NCBI RefSeq assembly: GCF_003337565.1
Contig: NZ_QPJL01000001.1
Span: forward strand, 310,001 to 374,000
From: Paracoccus lutimaris
GTDB lineage: Bacteria > Pseudomonadota > Alphaproteobacteria > Rhodobacterales > Rhodobacteraceae
Length of the DNA stretch: 64,000 nt
Reading direction: 5' to 3'
Shown here piece after piece: positions 1-8,902 of this stretch; the stretch's first letter is position 1; every line of letters begins with the position of its first letter. Below the pieces are notes generated by a model. That model was not told the origin of the DNA. It was given only the letters and a program-made list of their open reading frames with translations, and made no database searches. The translations under genes were made by a program, and so were the position numbers.

Positions 1-141
<141 letters not shown>

Positions 142-160
142 GCATCTGACGGAACCGGAA

Positions 161-188
161 AAGCCGCCGCATCTTGCGGCGGCTTTTT
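161..188 (+). terminator. Rho-independent terminator of the TRAP receptor gene
   Basis: A perfect 10-bp stem, AAGCCGCCGC paired with GCGGCGGCTT around an ATCTT loop, is followed by further T residues 20 bases after the receptor stop codon. Confidence 0.85.
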
Positions 189-230
189 CATGTCCTCCGG
201 GATGCGTTCCATCGGGTGGTGAACGAATGA

Positions 231-260
231 AGAAAGGCGGCCCGAAGGCCGCCTTTCTTC
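231..260 (-). terminator. Terminator of the TRAP permease transcript
   Basis: The inverted repeat AGAAAGGCGGC / GCCGCCTTTCT lies 17 bases beyond the stop of the minus-strand TRAP permease gene. The arms carry A/T-rich ends, so it could work in both directions between the converging transcripts. Confidence 0.75.
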
Positions 261-276
261 ATTTTCGTTTCGCGTC

Positions 277-2193
277 TCAGTTCGAGGGCTGCGGGGCCGG
301 TTGTTGGGCCGGTTCCTGGGCCGGTTGTTGGGCCGGTGCGCCAAGCCCCGGGGGCGGGCCTGCCAGCGGGTCGAGCCCGCCTGCCGCAGGTGCCGGGGTC
401 GCCGGCGCCGTACCGGCCGGGGCTGCCGGAGCGCCGAAATTCGGCGCGCCGCCCAGACCGCCCGGAGCCGGAAGGCCCGGAGCAGCCGCGCCCGGAGCAG
501 CCGGAGCGCCCGGCGGTGCAAAGGGATTGCCGCCAAGCCCACCCAGGCCGCCATCCAGACCGCCGCCAAGGCCGCCCAGACCGCCACCCGCAGGGATCTC
601 GATCTTGACGTTCGAGGTGTCGATCGGCGCGCCCTTGTAGTGCATGACCATGCCCGGGAAGAACATCACGATGGCGATCATCGCGATCTGGATGCAGACA
701 AAGGGAACCGCGCCCCAATAGATCTGCCCGGTCGTGACCGGCGCCATGGTCAGGCCGGTCACCTTGTCCTGATAAGGCGCCTTGGGCGCCACCGAACGCA
801 GGTAGAACAGCGAGAAGCCAAAGGGCGGATGCATGAAGCTGGTCTGCATGTTCACGCCCAGAAGGACGCCGAACCAGATCAGGTCGATCCCCATCGCCTC
901 GGCTGCCGGTGCCAGCAGCGGGACGATGATGAAGGCCAGCTCGAAGAAGTCGAGGAAGAAGGCCAGAAGGAAGACCAGCACCGACACCGCGATCAGGAAG
1001 CCATATTCGCCCCCCGGCAGCGTGGTCAGCAGATGCTCGACCCAGATATGCCCGTTCACGCCATAGAAGGTCAGCGAGAAGACCCGCGCCCCGATCAGGA
1101 TGAACATGACAAAGGCCGAAAGCCGCGTCGTCGCCAGCAGCGCCTGACGCACCACGTCATAGTTCAGGCGTCCCTTGACCAGTGCCAGAAGCAGCGCGCC
1201 GACGGCCCCCATGGCGCCGCCCTCGGTCGGGGTGGCGATCCCCAGGAAGATCGTGCCCAGCACCAGAAAGATCAGCGCCAGCGGCGGGATCAGCACGATG
1301 ATGACCTGCTGCGCAAGACGCGACATCAGGTTCAGCTTCAGGCTCTTGTCCAGCACGGCGAAGACATAGATCACGATCACGCCAAGCGCGGGGGCCAGAA
1401 TGTCGGCATCCTTGCCCTGCGTCGGGTGCAGCCACAGGAAGGCCAGATAGGACAGGCCCACCGTCGCCACGATCGCGACCAGCAGCGAGGTCACGCCCGA
1501 GCCCAGCGTCCGCGCCTCGGCCGGCAGGGCCGGCAGGCGGTTCGGATGGATGATCGACATCACGAAGATGTAGAGCATGTAAAGGCCGGTCAGCACCAGG
1601 CCCGGGATCAGCGCCCCGGTATACATGTCGCCGACCGAACGGCCCAGCTGGTCGGCCAGAACGATCAGCACCAGCGAGGGCGGAATGATCTGCGCCAGCG
1701 TCCCCGAGGCGGCGATGACGCCGGTGGCGATACGCCGGTCATAGCCATAGCGCAGCATGATCGGCAGCGAGATCAGGCCCATCGCGATCACCGAGGCCGC
1801 GACAACGCCCGTGGTCGCCGCCAGCAGCGCGCCCACGATCACCACCGCATAGGCCAGACCGCCGCGGATCGGGCCGAAAAGCTGGCCGACCGTATCCAGA
1901 AGGTCCTCGGCCATGCCCGATTTCTCAAGCACGATGCCCATGAAGGTAAAGAATGGAATCGCAAGCAAGGTGTCATTTGACATGACCCCCCACAAGCGTT
2001 CCGGCATGGCGTTCAGAAGCGGCCAGCTGAGGTTGATCGCCCCCCCCGACAAGGGCGCCAGTTCGACGCCGATGACGAAGAACAACAGCCCGTTTGCCGC
2101 CAGCGCGAAGGCCACCGGATAGCCGAACAGCAAGAACAGCACGAGCGAGGCGAACATGATCGGTGCCATGTTCAGCGCAATGAATTCCATCAT
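277..2193 (-). CDS. TRAP transporter large permease subunit (DctM family) with a Gly/Pro-rich tail
   Basis: The 638-residue product is the large membrane subunit of a tripartite ATP-independent periplasmic transporter, which couples ion flow to uptake of an acid or similar small molecule. Residues 1 to about 530 hold many hydrophobic segments and DctM-like stretches such as NDTLLAIPFFTFMG and ATPTEGGAMGA. The last roughly 100 residues are an unusual low-complexity extension of Gly, Pro, Ala and Leu ending in repeats of PAQQPAQEP. Its ATG overlaps the TGA of the small subunit by the ATGA arrangement, so both are co-translated. The length and partner resemble the mannitol/chloroaromatic-type TRAP group, but the substrate is unknown. 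Confidence 0.92.
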   Translation of the reverse strand: MMEFIALNMAPIMFASLVLFLLFGYPVAFALAANGLLFFVIGVELAPLSGGAINLSWPLLNAMPERLWGVMSNDTLLAIPFFTFMGIVLEKSGMAEDLLDTVGQLFGPIRGGLAYAVVIVGALLAATTGVVAASVIAMGLISLPIMLRYGYDRRIATGVIAASGTLAQIIPPSLVLIVLADQLGRSVGDMYTGALIPGLVLTGLYMLYIFVMSIIHPNRLPALPAEARTLGSGVTSLLVAIVATVGLSYLAFLWLHPTQGKDADILAPALGVIVIYVFAVLDKSLKLNLMSRLAQQVIIVLIPPLALIFLVLGTIFLGIATPTEGGAMGAVGALLLALVKGRLNYDVVRQALLATTRLSAFVMFILIGARVFSLTFYGVNGHIWVEHLLTTLPGGEYGFLIAVSVLVFLLAFFLDFFELAFIIVPLLAPAAEAMGIDLIWFGVLLGVNMQTSFMHPPFGFSLFYLRSVAPKAPYQDKVTGLTMAPVTTGQIYWGAVPFVCIQIAMIAIVMFFPGMVMHYKGAPIDTSNVKIEIPAGGGLGGLGGGLDGGLGGLGGNPFAPPGAPAAPGAAAPGLPAPGGLGGAPNFGAPAAPAGTAPATPAPAAGGLDPLAGPPPGLGAPAQQPAQEPAQQPAPQPSN

Positions 2194-2813
2194 TTACGGC
2201 TCTCCTCGCGGCTGTCGCCGGTGTGCAATCCAGCCTCCATCTCGCGGACCATCGCCGCGCCTTCAAGCTCGGCTGCCTCGTGATGCGAGATGAAGGGGTT
2301 GGGGTCGTCGATCACGCCGTTCATGATCGCGATCTTCTTGATGATTTCGGAAATGCCCTGCCAGAACAGCATGACAAAGGCGATCAGCAGCATCGCCTTG
2401 GCCGGCCACAGGATCAGGCCGCCCGAGTTGGTCGAAACCTCGCCGCTGACATACGAGCGTATGACCCAGGGGTAGAGGAAGTAGACCATCAGCGTGACGA
2501 AGGGCATCAGGAAGAGCACGTGCCCGATCAGGTCGATCCAGTGCTGGGTGCGCCGCGACCACATCCCGTAGATGATGTCGATGCGGATATGCTCGTTCTC
2601 TTTCAGCGTATAGGCGGCGGCGCCAAGAAAGGCCGCGCCGAAAAGATACCATTGCAGTTCCAGCCAGGAATTCGACGAGATGTTGAACACCTTGCGAATG
2701 ACCGCGTTGGCGGCGCTGACCAGCACCGCCACCAGGATCAGCCAGCTGACATTCCTGCCTATGAATGTATTGACGCGGTCGATTCCGCGCGAAAGCCCCA
2801 ACAGGGCGCCCAT
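2190..2813 (-). CDS. TRAP transporter small permease subunit (DctQ family)
   Basis: The 207-residue protein has four hydrophobic segments and the DctQ-like core SNSWLELQWYLFGAAFLGAAAY followed by ENEHIRIDIIY. It is the small membrane subunit that helps the DctM subunit fold and bind the receptor. The cytoplasmic tail after residue 170 is charged. GGGGAGG about 7 bases before the ATG is a good ribosome binding site. It overlaps the large subunit gene by 4 bases. The gap to cobS upstream is about 140 bases, enough for its own promoter. Confidence 0.92.
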   Translation of the reverse strand: MGALLGLSRGIDRVNTFIGRNVSWLILVAVLVSAANAVIRKVFNISSNSWLELQWYLFGAAFLGAAAYTLKENEHIRIDIIYGMWSRRTQHWIDLIGHVLFLMPFVTLMVYFLYPWVIRSYVSGEVSTNSGGLILWPAKAMLLIAFVMLFWQGISEIIKKIAIMNGVIDDPNPFISHHEAAELEGAAMVREMEAGLHTGDSREESRK

Positions 2814-2954
2814 ATGTCAACCTCCCCTTGTTTCCCGCCGGTTTTTGCAGCGGGCGGCCGTTGATCCGGCCTCTTCATATAGTCCTTTCGTATGGAGGAT
2901 CGGCCATATCTGGTCAAGGAAAAGCACCGTTGGAGCGGGGTTCCCAAGCAGATT

Positions 2955-3755
2955 CTAGCGCCCTCCGAAAACTGTGAGCGCAACCAGCCCGGCGGCCTCG
3001 CCCAGCTGCTGCATCGCGCCCAGAACATCGCCAGTCTGGCCGCCGATCGTGCGCATGGCGCGGGCGGCCAGCCAAAGCTGCGCGCCCGCGATCGCCAGCC
3101 CCGCCACAAGCCATGATTGCACGGGAAACCCGCTGCACAGCGCCGCCAGCGCAAGCCCCCCCAGCGCCAGCGCGATCAGCATGCCGGCGCGCGAGGGCCG
3201 TCCGGCCTGCCGCCCCAGCCCGTCCATGCGCGCGGGCGGCATCAGCCCCAGCCCCAGGGCCATTCCCGTGCGCGAGGCCCCGGCCACCCCGATCAGCGCA
3301 GCCGCCGCCACCCAGGCGCCCTGCCCGGCCAGCGCCGCCAGCGCCGCAACCCGCAGCCCCAGCACACAGCCAAGCGCCAGCACGCCGTAACTGCCGATGC
3401 GCGAATCGCGCATGATCTCAAGCCTACGTTCGCGCGTGGTGGCGCCGGCGGAATCGGCGAAATCGGCCAGCCCGTCCTCATGCAGCCCGCCGGTGGTCAG
3501 GATGGCCGCACCGATGCCCAAAAGCGCCGCGACACTGGCGGGCATCCCCAGAGAAAGCCCCGCGACCAGCGGCAATGCCGCGACCAGCCCCACCACCATG
3601 CCGACCAGCGGAAAGGCCCAGGCCGATTGCGCCAATGGCGCCAGATCACGTGGAAGAAGCCGCGCGACCGGCAGCCGCGTCAGCCAGATCAGCGCCGTGG
3701 CCAGTTCGTGAACCGGATTAACCAATCCCCGCCTCGGCAAAGGTCGCCATGCCAT
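2955..3755 (-). CDS. cobS: Adenosylcobinamide-GDP ribazoletransferase
   Basis: This integral membrane enzyme joins adenosylcobinamide-GDP with alpha-ribazole to finish the nucleotide loop of cobalamin. The hallmark GGLHEDGLADFADS lies at residues 89-102, and several hydrophobic helices follow. The ATG used here (266 residues) overlaps cobT by 38 bases. A TTG at 3725, just before VNPVHELATALIWL, would give a product about 10 residues shorter and the normal family start, and only an 8-base overlap. It is the last gene of a cobU-cobT-cobS operon. In the Paracoccus/Pseudomonas denitrificans nomenclature this protein is CobV. Confidence 0.93.
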   Translation of the reverse strand: MAWRPLPRRGLVNPVHELATALIWLTRLPVARLLPRDLAPLAQSAWAFPLVGMVVGLVAALPLVAGLSLGMPASVAALLGIGAAILTTGGLHEDGLADFADSAGATTRERRLEIMRDSRIGSYGVLALGCVLGLRVAALAALAGQGAWVAAAALIGVAGASRTGMALGLGLMPPARMDGLGRQAGRPSRAGMLIALALGGLALAALCSGFPVQSWLVAGLAIAGAQLWLAARAMRTIGGQTGDVLGAMQQLGEAAGLVALTVFGGR

Positions 3756-4674
3756 TATGGCATTCCAGCGCCGCGCGCAGGATCAGCAGCGCCACCGCCG
3801 CGCCCGAGCCCTCGCCCAGCCGCATGTCCAGCGTCACCACCGGCTCCTTGCCCATGGCGGCCAGCAGGCGGCGATGGCCCGGCTCGGCGCTTTCATGGCC
3901 GATCAGGCAATGGTCCAGCGCATTGCGGTCATTGACCATCAAAACGCCCGCGGCCGCCGTGCAGATGAAGCCGTCAAGGATCACCGGGATGCCCAGCTCG
4001 CGCGCGCGGATCACCGCGCCGCAGATCGCCGCCTGCTCGCGCCCGCCATAGGAGCCGAGGATCGAGGCCGCCGTGGCCGCGCCCTTGTGCCGTTTCAGCC
4101 CCGCCTCGACGGCGCGCAGCTTGTTGGCCATGATCTCCTCGTCGGCGCCGGTGCCGGGGCCGACCCAATCGGCGGCCTTGCCGCCAAAAGTCGCCGCCGC
4201 CAGCGCCGCCGCGACCGTGGAATTGCCGATACCCATTTCACCCAGAATGATGACATCGGCCTTGGGGTCCACGGCATCCTTGCCGGTCTGGATCGAGGCG
4301 ACCAGATCGGGCACCTCCAGCGCCATGCCGCGGGTAAAATCGGCGGTGGGGCGGTCCAGATCCAGCGCCACGACCCTGAGTTCCGCGCCCGCCAGACGGC
4401 ACAGCTGGTTGATCGCCGCGCCGCCATTCTCGAAATTCGCCACCATCTGCGCGGTGACCTCGACGGGATAGGGGTTCACGCCCTGCGCGGTGACGCCGTG
4501 ATTGCCGGCAAAGACCAGCGCCTGCGCGCGTTCGATCCGGGGCTGGGCGCGGCCCTGCCATCCGGCCATGAAGATCGCCAGCTCTTCCAGCCGGCCAAGG
4601 GATCCGGGCGGCTTGGTCAACTCGTCCTGACGGTCGCGGGCGGCTTCGGCGGCAGCTTCGTCGTAATTCTTCAC
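3718..4674 (-). CDS. cobT: Nicotinate-nucleotide--dimethylbenzimidazole phosphoribosyltransferase
   Basis: The 318-residue enzyme transfers phosphoribose from nicotinate mononucleotide to dimethylbenzimidazole, giving alpha-ribazole phosphate, the substrate branch that meets CobS. Family features are the N-terminal LTKPPGSLGRLE segment, FAGNHGVTAQGVN, LGEMGIGNSTVAAAL and the late GEGSGAAVAL run. The C-terminal TFAEAGI segment carries the Glu expected for catalysis in this family. It overlaps cobU by 4 bases (ATGA) and runs into cobS. The length is slightly below the roughly 340-350 residues of enteric homologues but normal for alphaproteobacteria. In other nomenclature this is CobU. Confidence 0.95.
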   Translation of the reverse strand: MKNYDEAAAEAARDRQDELTKPPGSLGRLEELAIFMAGWQGRAQPRIERAQALVFAGNHGVTAQGVNPYPVEVTAQMVANFENGGAAINQLCRLAGAELRVVALDLDRPTADFTRGMALEVPDLVASIQTGKDAVDPKADVIILGEMGIGNSTVAAALAAATFGGKAADWVGPGTGADEEIMANKLRAVEAGLKRHKGAATAASILGSYGGREQAAICGAVIRARELGIPVILDGFICTAAAGVLMVNDRNALDHCLIGHESAEPGHRRLLAAMGKEPVVTLDMRLGEGSGAAVALLILRAALECHNGMATFAEAGIG

Positions 4675-5201
4675 GGGCTCTCTCTTTCCGGTTTCAGCCG
4701 CAGCGGCAGACCGCTGACGGACATCCAGACCTGATCAGAGGCAGCAGCCACGGCCTGGTTCATCAAGCCATGCGCATCGCGAAAGCGCCGCGCAAGGGAA
4801 TTCTCGGGCACGATGCCAAGGCCCAGCTCATTGGTGACCAGCACGACCGGGCTGTTCTGCGCCGCCAGCGCGGCGCAAAGCCGCGCGGTTTCCGTGTCCG
4901 GGTCATGCGCCTCGAACAGATTCGCCAGCCAGAGCGTCAGGCAGTCGACCAGCCGCACCCCCTGCCCGTCCGTCGCGGCCAGCGCCGCACCCAGATCGCG
5001 CGATTCTTCGACCGTCTGCCAGCCCGTCCCGCGCATTTCGCGGTGCCGGGCGATGCGTCGCGACATTTCTTCGTCACCCGCCGTCGCGGTGGCAATATAG
5101 ATGCGCGGCATGTCAAATTGACCGGCGATCCGCTCGGCCAGGACAGATTTGCCCGAACGGGCACCACCTGTGACAAGAATGATGCGTGAATTGCTGATCA
5201 T
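4671..5201 (-). CDS. cobU: Adenosylcobinamide kinase / adenosylcobinamide-phosphate guanylyltransferase
   Basis: The 176-residue bifunctional enzyme phosphorylates adenosylcobinamide and then attaches GMP. The P-loop GGARSGKS is at residues 12-19, followed by the family stretches YIATATAGDEEM, RIARHREMRG and VDCLTLWLANL, and VTNELGLGIVPEN. It is the first gene of the three-gene cobalamin operon and is divergent from oppA. No cobalamin riboswitch-like B12 box was recognised in the 128 bases upstream. It is called CobP in aerobic-pathway nomenclature. Confidence 0.95.
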   Translation of the reverse strand: MISNSRIILVTGGARSGKSVLAERIAGQFDMPRIYIATATAGDEEMSRRIARHREMRGTGWQTVEESRDLGAALAATDGQGVRLVDCLTLWLANLFEAHDPDTETARLCAALAAQNSPVVLVTNELGLGIVPENSLARRFRDAHGLMNQAVAAASDQVWMSVSGLPLRLKPERESP

Positions 5202-5231
5202 GGCGGATGTTCTTTCACAGCCATGTCGTCG

Positions 5232-5256
5232 GGGAAAGCGTTAATCACGCTTGCCC
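5232..5256. promoter_or_regulatory. Near-perfect inverted repeat between cobU and oppA
   Basis: AAGCGT and ACGCTT flank a TAATC spacer, and GGG / CCC extend the arms with one mismatch. It is centrally placed in the divergent intergenic region, so it could be an operator for either gene or a hairpin in the cobU leader. Confidence 0.4.
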
Positions 5257-5329
5257 AAGCTGCATATCCACGGCAATTTTGGCCATTCTTGCGCGATCTC
5301 CGCGCATCCAGAGATTGAGAGAGGTGTCC

Positions 5330-6934
5330 ATGACTCGTCTGTTCCTCACCACCGCCCTTGTTATGGGTCTTGCCGTTCCCGCCTTTGCCGCCAAGCCCGC
5401 CGAGGGCGAGAAACTCGCCGACAAGCAAGAGATGAACTACTGGATTCTCGACGCGCTGAAGTCGCTGGATCCGCACAAGAATACCGACCGCGAGGGCTCG
5501 GACGCGCTGCGCCAGCTGTTCGAGGGGCTGATGAACGAAGACATCAACGGCGCCATGGTGCCGGGTGTCGCCGAAAGCTATGAGGTCAGCGACGACAAGC
5601 TGGTCTATACCTTCCATCTGCGCGACGCAAAATGGTCGAATGGCGATCCGGTGACGGCCGGCGATTTCGTCTATGGCTGGCGCCGCATCGCCGATCCGGC
5701 CACGGCCAGCGAATATGCCTGGTTCATGGAGCTGATGAATGTCGAGAACGCCCCCGCCGTGGTCAAGGGCGAGAAAAAGCCCGAGGAGCTGGGCATCAAG
5801 GCCATCGACGACAAGACGCTCGAGGTCAGGCTGACCGCGCCGACGCCCTATCTGCTGAAGACGCTGGCCCATCCCTCGACCTTCCCGGCCCCGCAAAAGG
5901 TCATCGAGGCCGAAGGCGACAACTGGACCGAAGCCGGCAAGCTGGTCGGCAATGGCGCCTACAAGCTGGATCAGCATGATCTGGGCGTGCAGGCGGTGCT
6001 CAGCAAGAACGACAATTACTGGGATGCCGCCAATACCATCCTGACCACGGTGCGCTTTGTCACCGTGAACGACCAGAATATCGGCCTGACCCGCCTTCTG
6101 GCGGGCGAGCTGGACTGGATGGACCGCACCCCGGCCGGCCAGTTCCCGCGCCTGCAACAGGAATATCCCGATCAGGCAGTCTCGGTGCCGGATGCCTGTT
6201 CCTATGCCTATCTGTTCAACCTCTCGGACAAGGGTCCCGAGGCGCTGAAGGATCTGCGCGTGCGGCAGGCGCTGTCCTATGCGGTGGACCGCGACATCAT
6301 CGTCGACAAGGTGCTGCAGGGCGGCCAGAAGCCGGCCTATTGGTGGACGCATTGGGCGACCGAGGGCTTCCAGGCGCCCGATATCGAAATGTCCAAATGG
6401 ACCCAGGCCGAGCGCGTCGAAAAGGCCAAGGCCCTGCTGGCCGAGGCGGGTTACGGCCCCGACAAGCCGCTGAAGCTGTCGATCCAGTACAATACCTCGG
6501 ACGACCACAAGAAGCTGGCGGTCGCCGTGCAGCAGTTCTGGAAACAGATCGGCGTGCAGGTCGAGCTGGCGAATTACGAATGGAAGGTCCATACCGACCG
6601 CCTGCAGAACCAGGATTTCGAGGTCGCGCGCTATGCATGGTGCGCGGATTATAACGAGCCCTCGACCTTCGTGGATTACTTCCGCACCGATGGCTACAAT
6701 AACGGCAAGTTCTCGAATGCCGATTATGACAAGCTGCTCAACGACGCCAAGACCGCAGCCGACCCCGCGCCGATCTACAAGGCGGCCGAGGAGTTGCTGA
6801 TCAAGGAAATGGCGCTGGTCCCGGTCTATCACTATGCCAAGCCGATGATGGTCAAGGCCGATCTGCGCGGCTGGCCCAAGGCCAATGTGATGAATGACTG
6901 GTACGCCAAGGACATGTACCGCGTGGCCGAGTAA
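5330..6934 (+). CDS. oppA: Oligopeptide ABC transporter substrate-binding protein
   Basis: The 534-residue periplasmic binding protein captures oligopeptides and delivers them to the OppBC permease. The start is placed at the ATG that follows GAGAGAGGTGTCC, because it gives a clean signal peptide (MTRLFLTTALVMGLAVPAFA, cleavage near residue 20); the open frame upstream is not needed. Family features include DPHKNTDREGSDALRQLFEGL, VYTFHLRDAKWSNGDPVTAGDF, GNGAYKL and the RQALSYAVDRDIIVD segment. It heads oppABCDF and is separated from oppB by 122 bases that hold a strong hairpin. The peptide specificity cannot be judged. Confidence 0.94.
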   Translation: MTRLFLTTALVMGLAVPAFAAKPAEGEKLADKQEMNYWILDALKSLDPHKNTDREGSDALRQLFEGLMNEDINGAMVPGVAESYEVSDDKLVYTFHLRDAKWSNGDPVTAGDFVYGWRRIADPATASEYAWFMELMNVENAPAVVKGEKKPEELGIKAIDDKTLEVRLTAPTPYLLKTLAHPSTFPAPQKVIEAEGDNWTEAGKLVGNGAYKLDQHDLGVQAVLSKNDNYWDAANTILTTVRFVTVNDQNIGLTRLLAGELDWMDRTPAGQFPRLQQEYPDQAVSVPDACSYAYLFNLSDKGPEALKDLRVRQALSYAVDRDIIVDKVLQGGQKPAYWWTHWATEGFQAPDIEMSKWTQAERVEKAKALLAEAGYGPDKPLKLSIQYNTSDDHKKLAVAVQQFWKQIGVQVELANYEWKVHTDRLQNQDFEVARYAWCADYNEPSTFVDYFRTDGYNNGKFSNADYDKLLNDAKTAADPAPIYKAAEELLIKEMALVPVYHYAKPMMVKADLRGWPKANVMNDWYAKDMYRVAE

Positions 6935-6956
6935 GCCCGGCTGATGTAAGCTCTGG

Positions 6957-6983
6957 GGACGGTCCCGCTTTTCGGGGCCGTCC
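6957..6983 (+). terminator. Strong hairpin between oppA and oppB, no T-tract
   Basis: An 11-bp stem (GGACGGTCCCG with CGGGGCCGTCC, one G-U pair) closes a CTTTT loop. No run of T follows, so it is more likely an mRNA-stabilising or partial-termination hairpin that favours oppA over the permease genes than a full stop. Confidence 0.6.
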
Positions 6984-7056
6984 GCTCAGATGCGCTTATG
7001 CTTTACGGCAATTTTTGCCGAAACTGATTGTCCGGCACCTAATCGGGACCTTGTAC

Positions 7057-7974
7057 ATGTTCGGTTTCATCCTGCGACGGTTGGCCGTCGCCATTCCGAC
7101 CCTGTTGTTGTTGATCGTTCTGTCATTTCTGCTGATGTATGCCGCCCCCGGTGGCCCCTTCACGCAAGAGCGCGCCCTGCCGCCGCAGGTGCTGGCCAAT
7201 CTGAACGCGAAATACGGGCTGGACGATCCCTTGTGGCGCCAGATCGTCAATTACGTCTGGGGCATCGTCGCGCATTTCGATTTCGGCCCCAGTTTCATCT
7301 ATCCCGACCGCTCGGTGAACCAGATCATTGCCGCCGGTTTCCCGATCACGCTGACCTATGGCGGCATCGCCTTTGTGGTCGCGGTCGCGGTCGGCGTCTC
7401 GCTGGGGGTCACCGCTGCGATCCGGCAAAACACCTGGCTGGATTATTGCGCCGTCGGCCTGTCGATCGGGGCGCAGGTGCTGCCGAATTTCGTCATGGCG
7501 CCGATCCTTGTGCTGGTCTTTACACTGTGGCTGGGCTGGCTGCCGGGCGGCGGCTGGGGCGGCCCGATCTTCTGGATCATGCCGGTGATCGCGCTTTCGA
7601 CCAGCTTCATGGCTTCGATTGCGCGCATCACCCGCTCGTCCATGCTTGAGGTGCTGAGCTCAAACCACATCCGCACGGCACGGGCGAAGGGCTTGCCCGA
7701 ACGCGCGGTGATCCTGCGCCACGCACTGAAACCGGCGATGTTGCCGGTGATCTCATATCTTGGACCGGCGTTTGTCACCATGATCACCGGCTCGGTCGTG
7801 GTGGACATGTATTTCTCGACCGGGGGGATCGGGCGCAGCTTCGTCGATTCGGCGCTGAACCGCGATTACGCGGTGATGATGGGGATCACCATCCTTGTCG
7901 GCGCGCTGACCATTCTTTTCAGTCTGGTGGTGGACCTGCTTTACGCATGGATCGACCCCAAGATCAGGTATTGA
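7057..7974 (+). CDS. oppB: Oligopeptide ABC transporter permease OppB
   Basis: The protein (305 residues from the ATG at 7057) forms half of the membrane channel. The chosen start gives MFGFILRRLAVAIP, the usual N-terminus of OppB-type permeases, and is preceded by a GGGA element; the in-frame ATG 14 codons upstream is less likely. Six hydrophobic helices and the permease EAA-type loop (RTARAKGLPERAVILRHALKPAMLPV) are present. The periplasmic domain has the OppB-like NLNAKYGLDDPLWRQ. The TGA is followed two bases later by the start of oppC. Confidence 0.94.
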   Translation: MFGFILRRLAVAIPTLLLLIVLSFLLMYAAPGGPFTQERALPPQVLANLNAKYGLDDPLWRQIVNYVWGIVAHFDFGPSFIYPDRSVNQIIAAGFPITLTYGGIAFVVAVAVGVSLGVTAAIRQNTWLDYCAVGLSIGAQVLPNFVMAPILVLVFTLWLGWLPGGGWGGPIFWIMPVIALSTSFMASIARITRSSMLEVLSSNHIRTARAKGLPERAVILRHALKPAMLPVISYLGPAFVTMITGSVVVDMYFSTGGIGRSFVDSALNRDYAVMMGITILVGALTILFSLVVDLLYAWIDPKIRY

Positions 7975-7977
7975 GCC

Positions 7978-8901
7978 ATGATCGACAGCCAACAGATGCA
8001 ATCGCTTGCCGCGCGCATGTCCGAGACCGAGGTCAAGGGCCGCAGCCCATGGGCCGATGCCCGCCGCCGCTTTCGCCGCAACAAGGCCGCCATGGTCAGC
8101 CTGTGCGTGCTGGCGCTGGTGGCGCTTTTCGCCATTTTCGGCAACACCCTTGCTGTCTGGTCGAACGAAGAGATGGACTTCAACGTCATCGGTCAGGCCG
8201 CGCAACTGGGCGCGCCCAGCCTTGAGAATGGCCATTACTTCGGCACCGACGATCTGGGCCGCGACCTCTTCTCGCGCACCGTGCAGGGCACGCAGGTCAG
8301 CCTGATGGTCGGACTGATCGGCGCGGCCATCGCCGTGATCGTGGGCACGCTTTACGGCGCCACCGCCGGTTATGTCGGCGGGCGGACGGACGCGATCATG
8401 ATGCGCACCGTCGATATCCTGCTGGCCATCCCCTATATGTTCGTGCTGATCCTGCTTTTGGTGGTCTTTGGCCGCTCGCTCTCGATGCTGTTTCTGGGCA
8501 TCGGCCTGATCTCATGGCTGGAAATGTCCAGAATCGTGCGCGGTCAGACCCTTAGCCTCAAGAACCGGGAATTTATCGAGGCCGCCCGCGCCACCGGCGT
8601 CCCGGCATGGAAGATCATCCTGCGCCATATCGTGCCGAATCTGCTGGGCGTCGTTGCGGTCTATGCCACGCTTCTGGTGCCGCTGATGATCCTGTCGGAA
8701 AGCTTCATCAGCTTTCTGGGCCTTGGCGTTCAGGAGCCTCTGACCTCATGGGGGGCGCTGATTTCCGAGGGGGCCGGGACAATGAACTACGGCACGCTGT
8801 GGCAACTGGCCTTTCCGCTGTTTTTCTTCTGCATCACGCTGTTTGCCTTTTTCTTCGTCGGCGACGGCTTGCGCGATGCCCTTGACCCGAAGGATCGCTG
8901 A
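7978..8901 (+). CDS. oppC: Oligopeptide ABC transporter permease OppC
   Basis: The 307-residue partner of OppB begins with a cytoplasmic stretch (SPWADARRRFRRNKAAMVSL), then a first helix and the GTDDLGRDLFSRT motif found in all DppC/OppC permeases. The EAA loop reads EAARATGVPAWKIILRHIVPNL. The last helix is followed by GDGLRDALDPKDR. It starts 3 bases after oppB and is followed 1 base later by oppD, which points to tight translational coupling. Confidence 0.95.
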   Translation: MIDSQQMQSLAARMSETEVKGRSPWADARRRFRRNKAAMVSLCVLALVALFAIFGNTLAVWSNEEMDFNVIGQAAQLGAPSLENGHYFGTDDLGRDLFSRTVQGTQVSLMVGLIGAAIAVIVGTLYGATAGYVGGRTDAIMMRTVDILLAIPYMFVLILLLVVFGRSLSMLFLGIGLISWLEMSRIVRGQTLSLKNREFIEAARATGVPAWKIILRHIVPNLLGVVAVYATLLVPLMILSESFISFLGLGVQEPLTSWGALISEGAGTMNYGTLWQLAFPLFFFCITLFAFFFVGDGLRDALDPKDR

Positions 8902-8902
8902 G

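Noticed and set aside
5202..5329. A cobalamin riboswitch upstream of cobU
   Set aside because: The gap is only 128 bases and no B12-box-like sequence or the expected multi-stem fold was recognised.
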